This document shows, piece by piece, positions 18,604 to 26,908 of a stretch of DNA of 64,000 bases (position 1 is the first letter of the stretch; every line of letters begins with the position of its first letter). The translations under genes were made by a program, and so were the position numbers. The notes beneath the pieces are model-generated. The model did not search any database and was not told the DNA's origin. It worked only from the letters and a program-made list of their open reading frames with translations. Origin of the DNA: Mucilaginibacter rivuli (lineage in GTDB: Bacteria; Bacteroidota; Bacteroidia; Sphingobacteriales; Sphingobacteriaceae); contig NZ_JAHXPQ010000002.1 in NCBI RefSeq assembly GCF_019391655.1, positions 620,001 to 684,000 on the forward strand, read 5' to 3'.

Positions 18604-18694
18604 AGCCCATACTAAATGGTCTGTTTTTAGTAGTTAACATTTTATTTAACGTAAAGAAGACAAAATTTTGTTGGGCATTTTGTTATTTTTGCAG

Positions 18695-19927
18695 ATGCCG
18701 AAAATTTCACAGAAGGGTATTGAAGTACCTGCATCGCCCATCAGGAAGTTAGCTCCATTTGCTGAGCAAGCTAAGCGCGAGGGAAAAAAAGTATATCATT
18801 TAAATATAGGTCAGCCGGATATTGAAACACCGGCAGGAATGATTGATGCGATAAAAAATATTGATTTTAAGGTTTGGGCATATACCGCTTCGGAAGGTAC
18901 AGCATCGTATCGTGCCAAGCTATGCACTTACTACAATAAAATAGGGTATAACATTACACCGGATAACATACTGGTAACAGCTGGCGGGTCTGAAGCACTC
19001 ATTCTGAGCATGATATCATGTCTTGATCCTGGTGATGAAGTGATCATCCCAGAGCCGTTCTACGCCAATTATAACAGTTTTGCCTGCCAGTGTGGTGTGG
19101 TGGTAAAACCCATATTATCATACATTGAAAATGGTTTTGCCTTACCGGCGATTAGCGATTTTGAAAAACTGATCACCGATAAAACCAAAGCCATCATGAT
19201 ATGCAGCCCGAATAACCCTACAGGTTATTTGTACTCGGAAGCTGAGATGCTGGCTTTGAAAGAGCTCATTTTAAAACATGACCTATACCTGTTTGCTGAT
19301 GAAGCTTATCGCGAGTTTTGTTATGACGGGCAAAAGTTTACATCGCCCATGCATTTGGATGGTTTAGAAGAAAACGTAATTGTTATTGATACAGTAAGCA
19401 AGCGCTACAGTGCCTGCGGCGCGAGGCTGGGATGCATTATTACTAAAAATAAAGAAGTATACCAGGCTACTTTAAAATTTGCGCAGGCGCGTTTAAGCCC
19501 GGGTATGGTTGAGCAAATAGCCGGCGAAGCCGCTGTTGATACGCCGGATGAATATTTTACCGCTGTAAATAAAGAGTACACCCATCGCCGCGATTTACTG
19601 GTTGCCTCGTTAAATAAAATGGACGGGGTAATTTGCCCTAACCCGGGCGGTGCATTTTATGTGGTAGCACAATTTCCTATTGATAATGCGGATAAATTTT
19701 GCCAGTGGATATTAGAGCATTTTGAGTACAATAACTCTACTGTGATGATGGCACCAGCAACCGGCTTTTATAGTACCCCCGGTGCAGGTTTTAACCAGAT
19801 ACGGCTGGCCTATGTATTGAATGCCGAAGCGTTAACTAACGCAATGACTTGTTTAGAAAAAGCTTTGGAAGCTTATCCCGGACGTGTTTTATTAGAAGAG
19901 GTAGAAAGCGCAAAGCAGAAAGCATAA
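18695..19927 (+). CDS. PLP-dependent class I/II aminotransferase (aspartate aminotransferase-like)
   Basis: A 410-residue fold-type I aminotransferase when started at the ATG at 18695 (MPKISQKGIEVPASPIRKLA). A longer TTG-initiated frame from 18668 adds an unlikely hydrophobic leader. HLNIGQPDIETP is the N-terminal substrate region, SPNNPTGYLYS is the conserved Asn loop, and the PLP Lys sits in DTVSKRYSACGARLG. The C-terminal Arg region is GFNQIRLAYVL. Members interconvert aspartate, aromatic or other amino acids with 2-oxoglutarate; the exact substrate is not clear. The gene ends about 85 bases before ssrA. Confidence 0.88.
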   Translation: MPKISQKGIEVPASPIRKLAPFAEQAKREGKKVYHLNIGQPDIETPAGMIDAIKNIDFKVWAYTASEGTASYRAKLCTYYNKIGYNITPDNILVTAGGSEALILSMISCLDPGDEVIIPEPFYANYNSFACQCGVVVKPILSYIENGFALPAISDFEKLITDKTKAIMICSPNNPTGYLYSEAEMLALKELILKHDLYLFADEAYREFCYDGQKFTSPMHLDGLEENVIVIDTVSKRYSACGARLGCIITKNKEVYQATLKFAQARLSPGMVEQIAGEAAVDTPDEYFTAVNKEYTHRRDLLVASLNKMDGVICPNPGGAFYVVAQFPIDNADKFCQWILEHFEYNNSTVMMAPATGFYSTPGAGFNQIRLAYVLNAEALTNAMTCLEKALEAYPGRVLLEEVESAKQKA

Positions 19928-19931
19928 AGGT

Positions 19932-19965
19932 TTTGCTCGCTTTAGCGCGAAGTTTATTATATTTG
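19932..19965 (+). promoter_or_regulatory. Candidate ssrA promoter
   Basis: TATATTTG at 19958-19965 is a perfect -7 element. TTTG at 19932-19935 could be the -33 element, although the 22-base spacer is slightly long. It lies about 48 bases upstream of the mature tmRNA 5' end. Confidence 0.5.
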
Positions 19966-20013
19966 TGGCCTTGCTTTTAGCTTTATCCTTTAAACTTTCA
20001 GCTCTTAAAAAAT

Positions 20014-20377
20014 GGGGTCGACCGGAATTGACAGGATGGAGATAAGTATGTAAGCATGCAGCGCGTTGGGTGAATTAGCGCTTTAATCTGAACGCTCAAA
20101 CTTTCAAATGGCGAAAATCAATTTGCCTTAGCTGCTTAATTTAGAATTAACTAGCTTTTGTCCCGCCGGTGTTCTGTTTCATTGAACCGGCAATAGGGGC
20201 ACCGAAAAATGAAACTGGTTTGCTACAGGTACGATAAGCGAACGAGAAACAGTACCTAAGGGAGTAGTACAGGTGATCGGCTGACCTTCTGCTCTTCGAA
20301 AACCTAACAGCAGATAAGCATGTAGAAAGCCTACCTTATACCATGTTTGGACGAGGGTTCGAATCCCTCCGGCTCCA
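20014..20377 (+). ncRNA. ssrA: tmRNA (trans-translation RNA)
   Basis: The tRNA-like ends are clear: 5' GGGGTCG pairs with 3' CGGCTCC, and GAGGGTTCGAATCCCTC forms the T arm. The tag frame at 20110-20139 encodes GENQFALAA followed by TAA, matching other Bacteroidota tags and the ALAA degradation signal. CCA is not encoded. With SmpB it rescues stalled ribosomes. A very strong hairpin follows the 3' end. Confidence 0.96.
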
Positions 20378-20380
20378 CAG

Positions 20381-20437
20381 AAAACAACAAACTTCGATTC
20401 CAAGCTGGAATCGAAGTTTGTTGTTTTAGAGGCTTTT
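20381..20437 (+). terminator. Strong hairpin/terminator after ssrA
   Basis: The arms 20381-20402 and 20406-20427 form a perfect 22-bp stem with a 3-base loop (core ACTTCGATTCCA). The distal arm ends in TTTT. Confidence 0.75.
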
Positions 20438-20446
20438 TACAAGGCT

Positions 20447-20599
20447 TTACTGCATCCCAAAGCCAGGCGTATCTACTTCCTGAACTTTGCTTTTACGATA
20501 ATCCTTCATAGTTTGTGGTTCCCTGTTCTCAATCGTTGCAAAATCAACAACACAGGTTCTTTTGGCCCAGTCAAAATATTTTACGGATAAACGAAATAA
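20447..20599 (-). pseudogene. 5'-truncated gene fragment downstream of ssrA
   Basis: The minus strand holds 50 open codons ending at a TAA (20449-20447) with protein-like composition: KYFDWAKRTCVVDFATIEN, then REPQTMKDYRKSKVQEVD and PGFGMQ at the end. There is no start codon at its upstream end; a stop at 20602-20600 cuts the frame, and the only in-frame ATG (20509) would give 20 residues. It looks like the C-terminal remnant of a lost gene. The position just downstream of ssrA, a common integration site, fits past insertion and decay. The parent family is not recognised. Confidence 0.35.
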
Positions 20600-20633
20600 T
20601 TAATTCTATATAATAAATATATTAGATGTTTTT

Positions 20634-20753
20634 ATGAATCAGGTTGCTAAGGTATTGCTTGAAAAAAAATGCCGATATGGAATCTTATATTTAAAAAACG
20701 GAGTTGATAAAAAGGGTAGGAAAAGGCATTTTTTCAGAGCACTTACTACCTAA
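20634..20753 (+). CDS. Possible 39-aa small protein or gene remnant
   Basis: An ATG frame encodes a basic 39-residue peptide starting MNQVAKVLLEKK and ending HFFRALTT. It resembles nothing I can name and could be chance, or the N-terminal stump of a degraded gene. Its AT-rich surroundings and position between ssrA and the HopJ-family gene, next to another fragment, favour a remnant. The rest of the roughly 400-base gap after ssrA shows no other feature. Confidence 0.2.
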   Translation: MNQVAKVLLEKKCRYGILYLKNGVDKKGRKRHFFRALTT

Positions 20754-20774
20754 GCAGATTAATTTTATCGAATA

Positions 20775-21116
20775 CTATTTAGCAAGCAAAGCCTGTCCTT
20801 CAAAAACTATGCCTCCCCAGCCATGTACCATAAACTGCCTGATGTTTTGATGGTCTGTTGCATCGGGGGTATTTAATACTGCACGGTAGTGTTCTGCAAA
20901 TAGGTACAGGGTATCTGCTGCATCAAGGCTGTTTATTTGCGCGAATGCAAAAACTTTAGCACTGCCCTGGTTTTGAGTTGCTTCATTGTAAGCATCGCCA
21001 TTTTTAAATGCCGAAGGCTGGTGTTGGTAGTAGGTTTCTATAAATTCGATAACTTCCTTAAAAGAAGCTGAATTGTTTTTTAAATTCTCAAGCAGTGTAA
21101 TTAATTGGTCTCTCAT
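20775..21116 (-). CDS. HopJ-family protein
   Basis: A 113-residue protein starting at the ATG at 21116 (MRDQLITLLENLKNN); a longer frame from 21149 adds an unlikely leader. The sequence matches the HopJ type III effector family throughout: FIETYYQHQPSAFKNGD, NQGSAKVFAFAQ, YLFAEHYRAVL, TDHQNIRQFMVHGWGGI and FEGQALLAK. Although named after a Pseudomonas effector, the family is widespread in bacteria without type III secretion. There is no signal peptide and no secretion system nearby, so a cytosolic housekeeping role is more likely. Its molecular function is unknown. Confidence 0.85.
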   Translation of the reverse strand: MRDQLITLLENLKNNSASFKEVIEFIETYYQHQPSAFKNGDAYNEATQNQGSAKVFAFAQINSLDAADTLYLFAEHYRAVLNTPDATDHQNIRQFMVHGWGGIVFEGQALLAK

Positions 21117-21240
21117 ATAGCTATCTTTATTAAAGGCGCAAAAGTACAATACTATAAAATATCATGCTAAATAATTTGACGGAAAGCCGGGCGTGAAAAA
21201 TACCTATTGTTACCGTTACAAGTAAATATGCCTAAAACAT

Positions 21241-22536
21241 TTATTCCTGCTGTAACCATGCCCAGCGTTTACCCCAGTCAAGCATTACAGCGCTGCGCCA
21301 TTTTAAAACAGTTTTTGCACCTTGTTGTATGCCATCGAATAATTCCGGGTTAGGCCTGTCAGTAAACCAGTTGCTGCCCAATTTATGGTCGGTAGAGCGT
21401 GTTTTACCTGGCCAAACATTGTCAACAACAAATTGACCGTTTTGCTCGGCAAAGCCCGCTATTGGCGATGTAACTTTGTAAGTAACTGTTTCAGTTTGTT
21501 TAGGGCAGTACCTTACCACATAATCGCCATTGCCAAGGTAATAGCCCGGCCATTTTTGCTCGCCAATTTTAGCTTTAACCGCCATTGTGATACAGGCTGA
21601 ATCAGCCGGGATATTTATCATTGGCCCCTTAAAATGAAATTCCATTATCGAATACACTGTAGCGGTATCGGCAATAGTGGTATTACCGTTATAAACACTA
21701 CGCGGACTGTGATCAAATTTTACAAAACTGCCGCCCCAGCTTTCGCGATATGGATTATTGGGATTACCATCCATCATGTACAGTAACGATGGGGTATCGC
21801 CCATTTTTACCACGCCTTTGTAATAGCTCTTATAATCTTTACCCAGGTTGCCTGCGCCACGTATATAATTGTCATAATAATTTTTCGATCTCAGGCTATC
21901 CGGAACACCGTTATCCGAAAAGAAACCATTATAAGAGCCATTGGCCTCGATACACCACAGGTTAGGGAAATTTTTAACGATGTAAGCATAGCTGTTTGCG
22001 CTCCACTTTTTATTAGGGCCGCCTATCCAATACACCTTAATATTGCGCGCTATTGATGCATCGTCATGCAATGCTTGGGCCAGGTCGTCAAGTCCGCCCC
22101 AAACCAATATCCATAAGGGTTGGGTACTTTTCTTTTTAGCGCATTTTATTATCCAGTTTGATCCTTCGGTGGCTGTAGTATAGCCTTTGTAAGGTGCCGC
22201 ACCTAATTTTCCCTGCTTACATACCGCCCGTAAAGCATTTGGCGAGGGATAATCTTTAATATGCGCTTTCAGTTTGGGCAGGTCCTTTTCATACAGGTCT
22301 ATCATGGTTAGTATGTTTTGCTTGCTGCCATACCCGTACGAAGGCGATGATACCAATCCTTCTGTTTCAAACATATTGCTATACATCAGAAAATGCGCCA
22401 TCGATTGGTTGTCATCCGGGTCGGTACCGCCAATGTCGGTACTTATCAATATCCTTGGTTTAACAGGTACATGTTTTTGCGAAAATAAAAGCACAGGCAT
22501 TAAGCCTGCCAGGCAGAATAATATGGATTTTTTCAT
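21241..22536 (-). CDS. DUF1593 nucleoside-hydrolase-like secreted protein
   Basis: A 431-residue exported protein (ATG at 22536; signal peptide about 1-19, ending LLFSQ). The N-terminal domain is nucleoside-hydrolase-like, with the Asp-rich metal/ribose site in STDIGGTDPDDNQSMAHF, and LWILVWGGLDDLAQ further on. The C-terminal part (about 310-431) is a beta domain. The Pfam family is called cellulose-binding Sde182/nucleoside-hydrolase-like. It may cleave an N- or O-glycosidic bond of a pentose-containing substrate in the periplasm. It follows the DeoR regulator gene by 46 bases on the same strand and is probably part of the neighbouring sugar locus. Confidence 0.85.
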   Translation of the reverse strand: MKKSILFCLAGLMPVLLFSQKHVPVKPRILISTDIGGTDPDDNQSMAHFLMYSNMFETEGLVSSPSYGYGSKQNILTMIDLYEKDLPKLKAHIKDYPSPNALRAVCKQGKLGAAPYKGYTTATEGSNWIIKCAKKKSTQPLWILVWGGLDDLAQALHDDASIARNIKVYWIGGPNKKWSANSYAYIVKNFPNLWCIEANGSYNGFFSDNGVPDSLRSKNYYDNYIRGAGNLGKDYKSYYKGVVKMGDTPSLLYMMDGNPNNPYRESWGGSFVKFDHSPRSVYNGNTTIADTATVYSIMEFHFKGPMINIPADSACITMAVKAKIGEQKWPGYYLGNGDYVVRYCPKQTETVTYKVTSPIAGFAEQNGQFVVDNVWPGKTRSTDHKLGSNWFTDRPNPELFDGIQQGAKTVLKWRSAVMLDWGKRWAWLQQE

Positions 22537-22582
22537 CATGGTTATAAATCTGGTTACCCCGGGTTTATATTTTAGGTTCAGT

Positions 22583-23344
22583 TCAGGCTAATATCAGTTC
22601 TATTTCATGTACCTTAAACAATTCCCTGTGGCTATCGTCAATATCACTGTCGGTAACTATATAATCTATCAGCGAAAGCGCGCCCAGGCTTGCGAAAGCG
22701 TTTTTTGAGAATTTTGATGAATCGGCTACCAGGTATGTTGTTTCCGCGGCGTCTATCATTGCTTTCTTTACCACAATGTCACTTATACTGGGGTAAGTAA
22801 GCCCCGATTTTAATGACAAACCCGCCGTAGCCAAAAATAGCTTTTGCACGTTGATGCCTTTAAAAAAATCTGCGGCTTTTTGCCCTGTAAGCGATAGGGT
22901 TGGCGGTTTAAACTCGCCGCCGGTCATAATTACTTCTATGCCTGTCTCGGCACCAAGTATTAAGGCAATGTTAAGTGCGTTGGTTATAACGGTAAGGTTA
23001 CGGTGCCCGCGCAATTTTTTAGCTATCTCGGTAGTTGTTGAGCCTGAATCGAGAATGATCGTATCCCCGTTCTCAATATATTCAAGGCATTTTTCAGCTA
23101 TACGTTCCTTTTTTTCAAGGTTCTCCTGGTGGGTGAGGGAAAAAGAGCTTACCTGGTCTTTAATGTTTTTTAGATAGGCGCCACCATGTTCTTTAATGAT
23201 AAGGTCATCTTTCTCCAGTTTTTCCAGGTCTTGCCTTATGGTCACTTCGGTAACCTTAAAGATCCTGGCAAGGGTGATAACCTTAGCCGAGCCGTCTTCT
23301 TTTAACAGATCCAGTATCTTTTCTCTGCGCTGATTGGGGAGCAT
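22583..23344 (-). CDS. DeoR/GlpR-family transcriptional regulator
   Basis: A 253-residue sugar-phosphate-responsive repressor, starting best at the ATG at 23344 (MLPNQRREKILDLLKE). The DeoR HTH occupies about residues 5-58 (VTEVTIRQDLEKLE is the recognition helix). The C-terminal DeoRC effector domain has the DSGSTT loop (binding of phosphorylated sugar), the VITNALNIA strand and VADSSKFSKNAFASL. It diverges from the isomerase/transketolase/ABC operon and probably represses it until an intermediate, such as a phosphorylated ketose, accumulates. Two TTTCGA repeats lie in the divergent region. Confidence 0.9.
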   Translation of the reverse strand: MLPNQRREKILDLLKEDGSAKVITLARIFKVTEVTIRQDLEKLEKDDLIIKEHGGAYLKNIKDQVSSFSLTHQENLEKKERIAEKCLEYIENGDTIILDSGSTTTEIAKKLRGHRNLTVITNALNIALILGAETGIEVIMTGGEFKPPTLSLTGQKAADFFKGINVQKLFLATAGLSLKSGLTYPSISDIVVKKAMIDAAETTYLVADSSKFSKNAFASLGALSLIDYIVTDSDIDDSHRELFKVHEIELILA

Positions 23345-23407
23345 TTGTTTTTGTTCGAAGTATATAAGGTCCAAACTTAACTTTTTCTGATAAAAACAAG
23401 AAAAATA

Positions 23408-23443
23408 TTTCGAATACTTTTGTTTTATTTTTATTTGTTTCGA
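23408..23443. promoter_or_regulatory. Candidate DeoR operator direct repeats in the divergent region
   Basis: TTTCGA occurs at 23408-23413 and 23438-23443, 30 bases apart (about three helical turns). Each is followed by a related T-rich stretch containing TTTTGTTTT. The 314-base gap between the regulator and the isomerase gene also holds TAGTTTTG at 23569-23576, a -7-type element 83 bases before the isomerase start. No other clear element was seen. Confidence 0.35.
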
Positions 23444-23658
23444 TTTTATTTTGTTTTTTATATCTAATTTTTGCTTTTACGCCATCGATATTTACCAATT
23501 ACTACAGTAATGCTAATATTTCATAATATCCTGATAACCTTTCATCACAATTTACCATGTTCTTGTAATAGTTTTGATTTGATATCTGCGCAGTTAACAA
23601 ATTCGCGCGAAGGATACTATAGGATATTAATCCTGTAAACCATTTTGAACTATAAACA

Positions 23659-25068
23659 ATGAATACTAAAGCTACATTAGGCGTTATCATAGGTAACCGC
23701 GATTTTTTCCCCGACCGTTTGGTTTCAGAATCGCGTGTGGATATCGTCGCCCTTTTCGATAAATTGAACATTACAGCTATCATGCTTGATGAGGCTGATT
23801 CAAAACTTGGCGGTGTTGAAACTTTTAAGGACGCGCAAAAATGTGCCGATCTGTTTCGCAAACACCAGGACGAAATAAGCGGAATATTAGTGCTGTTGCC
23901 AAACTTTGGCGATGAAAAAGGTGTGGCCGATACCATTAAGCTATCTGGCCTTGATGTGCCTGTGTTAATACAGGCTTACCCAGATGATCTGAACAAATTA
24001 GATGTTGCCCGTCGCCGCGATTCATGGTGCGGTAAAATATCGGTTTGCAATAACCTGTATCAGTATGGTATAAAATATACGCTGACCAACAGTCACGTCA
24101 TTCATCCTTCAGAGCCGCAATTTGCTGCCGAGTTAATGGACTTTGTAGCTGTATGCCGCGTGGTAAAGGGTTTGAAAAAGGTACGTATCGGCGCAGTAGG
24201 CGCAAGGCCGGGTGCTTTTAATACCGTTCGTTACAGCGAAAAGATATTACAGCGTAACGGTATATCTGTAACCACGGTGGATCTTTCCGAAATATTAGGT
24301 AATGCCAATAAACTGACAAAGGATGATGCCGAAGTAAAAGCGCATCTTGAAAAAATAAATGCCTACGCGTCAAAAGGCCTCACGCCCGATGAAGCTATGG
24401 TGCAGATAGCCAAGCTTGATGTGGTGCTTAATCATTTTATGGAAGAGAATGCGCTGGACGCCACGGCCATACAATGCTGGACATCGCTGCAAAAAAACTA
24501 CGGCTGTAACGTTTGTACCAGCATGAGCATCATGAGCGAAAACATGCTGCCAAGCGCCTGCGAGGTTGACGTTACGGGAACATTGACCATGTACGCCATG
24601 CAGTTGGCATCGGGCTCGCCAAGCGCACTGGTTGATTGGAACAATAATTATGCGGATGATGAGAACAAATGCGTACTGTTTCATTGCGGTAACTGGGCGA
24701 AATCATTCCTTCCGGATATCGAGATCAGTACAGCGCCAATATTGGGGACAACCGTTGGTGTAGAGAATACCTATGGAGCTTTATCGGGACGCACCCCGGC
24801 ATCACCGTTAACTTATGGAAGAATAAGTACAGATGATCCCAAAGGCGTTATCAAGGCCTATTTTGGCGAAGGGAAGTTAACTGATGACGCGTTGAACACC
24901 TTTGGTAACCGCGCCGTTGCCGAAATACCCGATCTGCAAGGCTTAATGCAATATGTTTGCCGCAATGGTTTTGAGCACCATGTGGTAATGAACGCATCAA
25001 AAACTGCGGGAATTTTAAAAGAGGCCTTGGGTAATTATATGGGTTGGGAAATTCATCATCATGCTTAA
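23659..25068 (+). CDS. L-fucose/L-arabinose isomerase-family enzyme
   Basis: A 469-residue cytosolic sugar isomerase-like protein. It has the family's three-part layout: an N-terminal Rossmann-like domain (about 1-170), a middle substrate domain and a C-terminal barrel. It is shorter than true L-fucose isomerase (about 590 residues). It should interconvert an aldose and a ketose using a divalent metal. It leads the operon, with its stop 2 bases before the transketolase subunit gene. Together with the downstream kinase and transketolase it suggests aldose to ketose to ketose phosphate to C2 transfer. The sugar is not identifiable from sequence; D-apiose is the leading hypothesis. Confidence 0.85.
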   Translation: MNTKATLGVIIGNRDFFPDRLVSESRVDIVALFDKLNITAIMLDEADSKLGGVETFKDAQKCADLFRKHQDEISGILVLLPNFGDEKGVADTIKLSGLDVPVLIQAYPDDLNKLDVARRRDSWCGKISVCNNLYQYGIKYTLTNSHVIHPSEPQFAAELMDFVAVCRVVKGLKKVRIGAVGARPGAFNTVRYSEKILQRNGISVTTVDLSEILGNANKLTKDDAEVKAHLEKINAYASKGLTPDEAMVQIAKLDVVLNHFMEENALDATAIQCWTSLQKNYGCNVCTSMSIMSENMLPSACEVDVTGTLTMYAMQLASGSPSALVDWNNNYADDENKCVLFHCGNWAKSFLPDIEISTAPILGTTVGVENTYGALSGRTPASPLTYGRISTDDPKGVIKAYFGEGKLTDDALNTFGNRAVAEIPDLQGLMQYVCRNGFEHHVVMNASKTAGILKEALGNYMGWEIHHHA

Positions 25069-25070
25069 TT

Positions 25071-25895
25071 ATGACTGAAAAGGAACTCAAAGCCAAATCG
25101 GTAACGTACCGCAAAAAGATATTGAAATACATTGTTGGGGCTAAAGCGGGGCATACCGGCGGTAGCTTATCATGTATCGATATTTTAAATGTGCTGTATA
25201 ACGAAGTATTGAATGTATCGCCCGAAAACTTTACATCGCCCGATAGGGACAGGTACATCCAAAGCAAGGGCCATTGTGTGGAAGCGCTTTTTGTGGTATT
25301 GGCCGATAAGGGTTTTTTCCCGGAAACGGACCTGGAAACCTTGTGTAAGTATAAGTCGCATTATATAGGGCACCCCACCAAAAAAGTACATGGTGTTGAA
25401 CAAAATACCGGGGCTTTAGGCCATGGTTTACCCATAAGCGTGGGTGCTGCCCTCGCTGCTAAAATGGATAAGAAGGATTACCGCGTATTTACCATGTTAG
25501 GCGATGGCGAATTGCCCGAAGGCTCTAACTGGGAGGCCGCGTTAACCGCGGCGCATTACAAGCTTGATAACCTTTGCGCCATTATAGATAACAATAAATT
25601 ACAGATAACCGGCACCAACGCCGAAGTATGTAATACCGATCCGATAGACGGCAAATTTGAAACTTTCGGCTGGGCGGTAAGGCAGGTGGATGGTAACAAT
25701 GTGCAGGCGCTGAAAGATGCCTTTGCGGCGATGCCTTTTGAAGCAGGAAAACCAAGCCTCATTATTGCGCATACGCTAAAAGGCAAGGGCGTAAGCTTTA
25801 TGGAAAATAGTGTAAAATGGCACCACGGCGTGCCTGATGCGGAACAATACAACAACGCCATAGCCGAACTGGATATGGAAATGGCTAATATTTAA
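25071..25895 (+). CDS. Transketolase, N-terminal subunit (TPP-binding)
   Basis: A 274-residue protein equal to the N-terminal third to half of transketolase, started at the ATG at 25071. GHTGGSLSCIDIL is near residue 27, the TPP/Mg motif starts GDGELPEGSNW (about 145-155) and ends in DNN, and KGKGVSFMENSVKWHHG is near 240. The C-terminal Pyr and transketolase-C domains are encoded by the next gene, so the enzyme is a two-subunit (alpha2beta2-type) transketolase. Such split enzymes include the described apulose-4-phosphate transketolase. Its position between isomerase and transporter genes shows pathway-specific use rather than the housekeeping pentose phosphate route. Confidence 0.92.
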   Translation: MTEKELKAKSVTYRKKILKYIVGAKAGHTGGSLSCIDILNVLYNEVLNVSPENFTSPDRDRYIQSKGHCVEALFVVLADKGFFPETDLETLCKYKSHYIGHPTKKVHGVEQNTGALGHGLPISVGAALAAKMDKKDYRVFTMLGDGELPEGSNWEAALTAAHYKLDNLCAIIDNNKLQITGTNAEVCNTDPIDGKFETFGWAVRQVDGNNVQALKDAFAAMPFEAGKPSLIIAHTLKGKGVSFMENSVKWHHGVPDAEQYNNAIAELDMEMANI

Positions 25896-25907
25896 TAAGA
25901 CAAGATT

Positions 25908-26873
25908 TTGGGAGCAGTTGTAGAAAATACCGGCATTAATTATAAGCCTAACCAGGATGTGTTTTCGGCTACACTGTTAAGTTTGGCTGAGGCAGACAGG
26001 GACATTGTGGTTGTGACCAGTGATTCGCGTGGTTCGGGTAAATTAGTAGGCTATGGGCAAAAATTACCGGAGCAGATAGTGGAAATAGGTATAGCCGAAC
26101 AAAATTTAGTTGGCGTTGCGGCCGGCTTAGCTTCGGCAGGTAAAAAAACCTTTGCTGTATCGCCGGCTTGTTTTTTAACGGCGAGGGCTTTGGAGCAGAT
26201 AAAAAATGATGTGGCTTATTCGGATAATCCGGTAAGGCTAATCGGTATCAGCGCAGGTGTAAGCTACGGCGCTTTAGGCACTACCCACCACAGTTTGCAT
26301 GATTACGCGGTGCTGCGTGCCATTAATAACATTACAATTGTAGCTCCTGCAGATAACTTTGAAACTGCCGAAGCTGTTAAATTCGCGGTTAAGCATAACA
26401 AGCCGCTGTACCTGCGTTTCGGTAAAAAACCAATGCCTTTGCTGACAGAAGATACTTCTGTAGGCTTTGAATTTGGCAAAGGCAGAGTAATTAAAAAGGG
26501 TAGTGATGTTGCCATTATTGCCAACGGCGAAACCGTTTACCCGGCAGTACAGGCCGCAGAAAAGCTGGCAGAGCAAGGCATTAACGCTACGGTGGTAAGC
26601 ATGCACACCATTAAACCGCTGGATGCCGAACTGGTATTGCAATTAGCCAAAGAAACAGGTGCCATACTGACCGTTGAGGAACACATGGTAAACGGCGGAC
26701 TCGGCGAAGCCTGCGCATCGTTGCTGTTGCAGAATAGATACAACAAACCATTTAAAATAATGGGCATACCCGATGAGTATACGGTTACCGGCTCGCAAGT
26801 TGAAATAATGAATCACTACGGCTTATCCGCGGATGGGATCGCGCAGGCCGTACTAAAATTACTGAAAGGCTGA
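25908..26873 (+). CDS. Transketolase, C-terminal subunit
   Basis: A 321-residue partner of the preceding gene with the pyrimidine-binding domain (about 15-180) and the transketolase C-terminal domain (about 190-321). EIGIAEQNLVGVAAG contains the catalytic Glu that activates TPP. PLYLRFGKKPMP and ILTVEEHMVNGGLGEA are further family motifs. The only upstream start is TTG at 25908 (LGAVVENTGINYKP); the first in-frame ATG would remove the Pyr domain. It follows the N-terminal subunit by 12 bases, and the two products must associate to form the active site. Confidence 0.92.
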   Translation: MGAVVENTGINYKPNQDVFSATLLSLAEADRDIVVVTSDSRGSGKLVGYGQKLPEQIVEIGIAEQNLVGVAAGLASAGKKTFAVSPACFLTARALEQIKNDVAYSDNPVRLIGISAGVSYGALGTTHHSLHDYAVLRAINNITIVAPADNFETAEAVKFAVKHNKPLYLRFGKKPMPLLTEDTSVGFEFGKGRVIKKGSDVAIIANGETVYPAVQAAEKLAEQGINATVVSMHTIKPLDAELVLQLAKETGAILTVEEHMVNGGLGEACASLLLQNRYNKPFKIMGIPDEYTVTGSQVEIMNHYGLSADGIAQAVLKLLKG

Positions 26874-26908
26874 TGAACTAACAGCACCTAAAACCAATGA
26901 TAAACCTG

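Noticed and set aside
20179..20403. Minus-strand 74-codon frame over ssrA
   Set aside because: It lies wholly on the structured tmRNA and its hairpin, so it is an artefact of RNA sequence.
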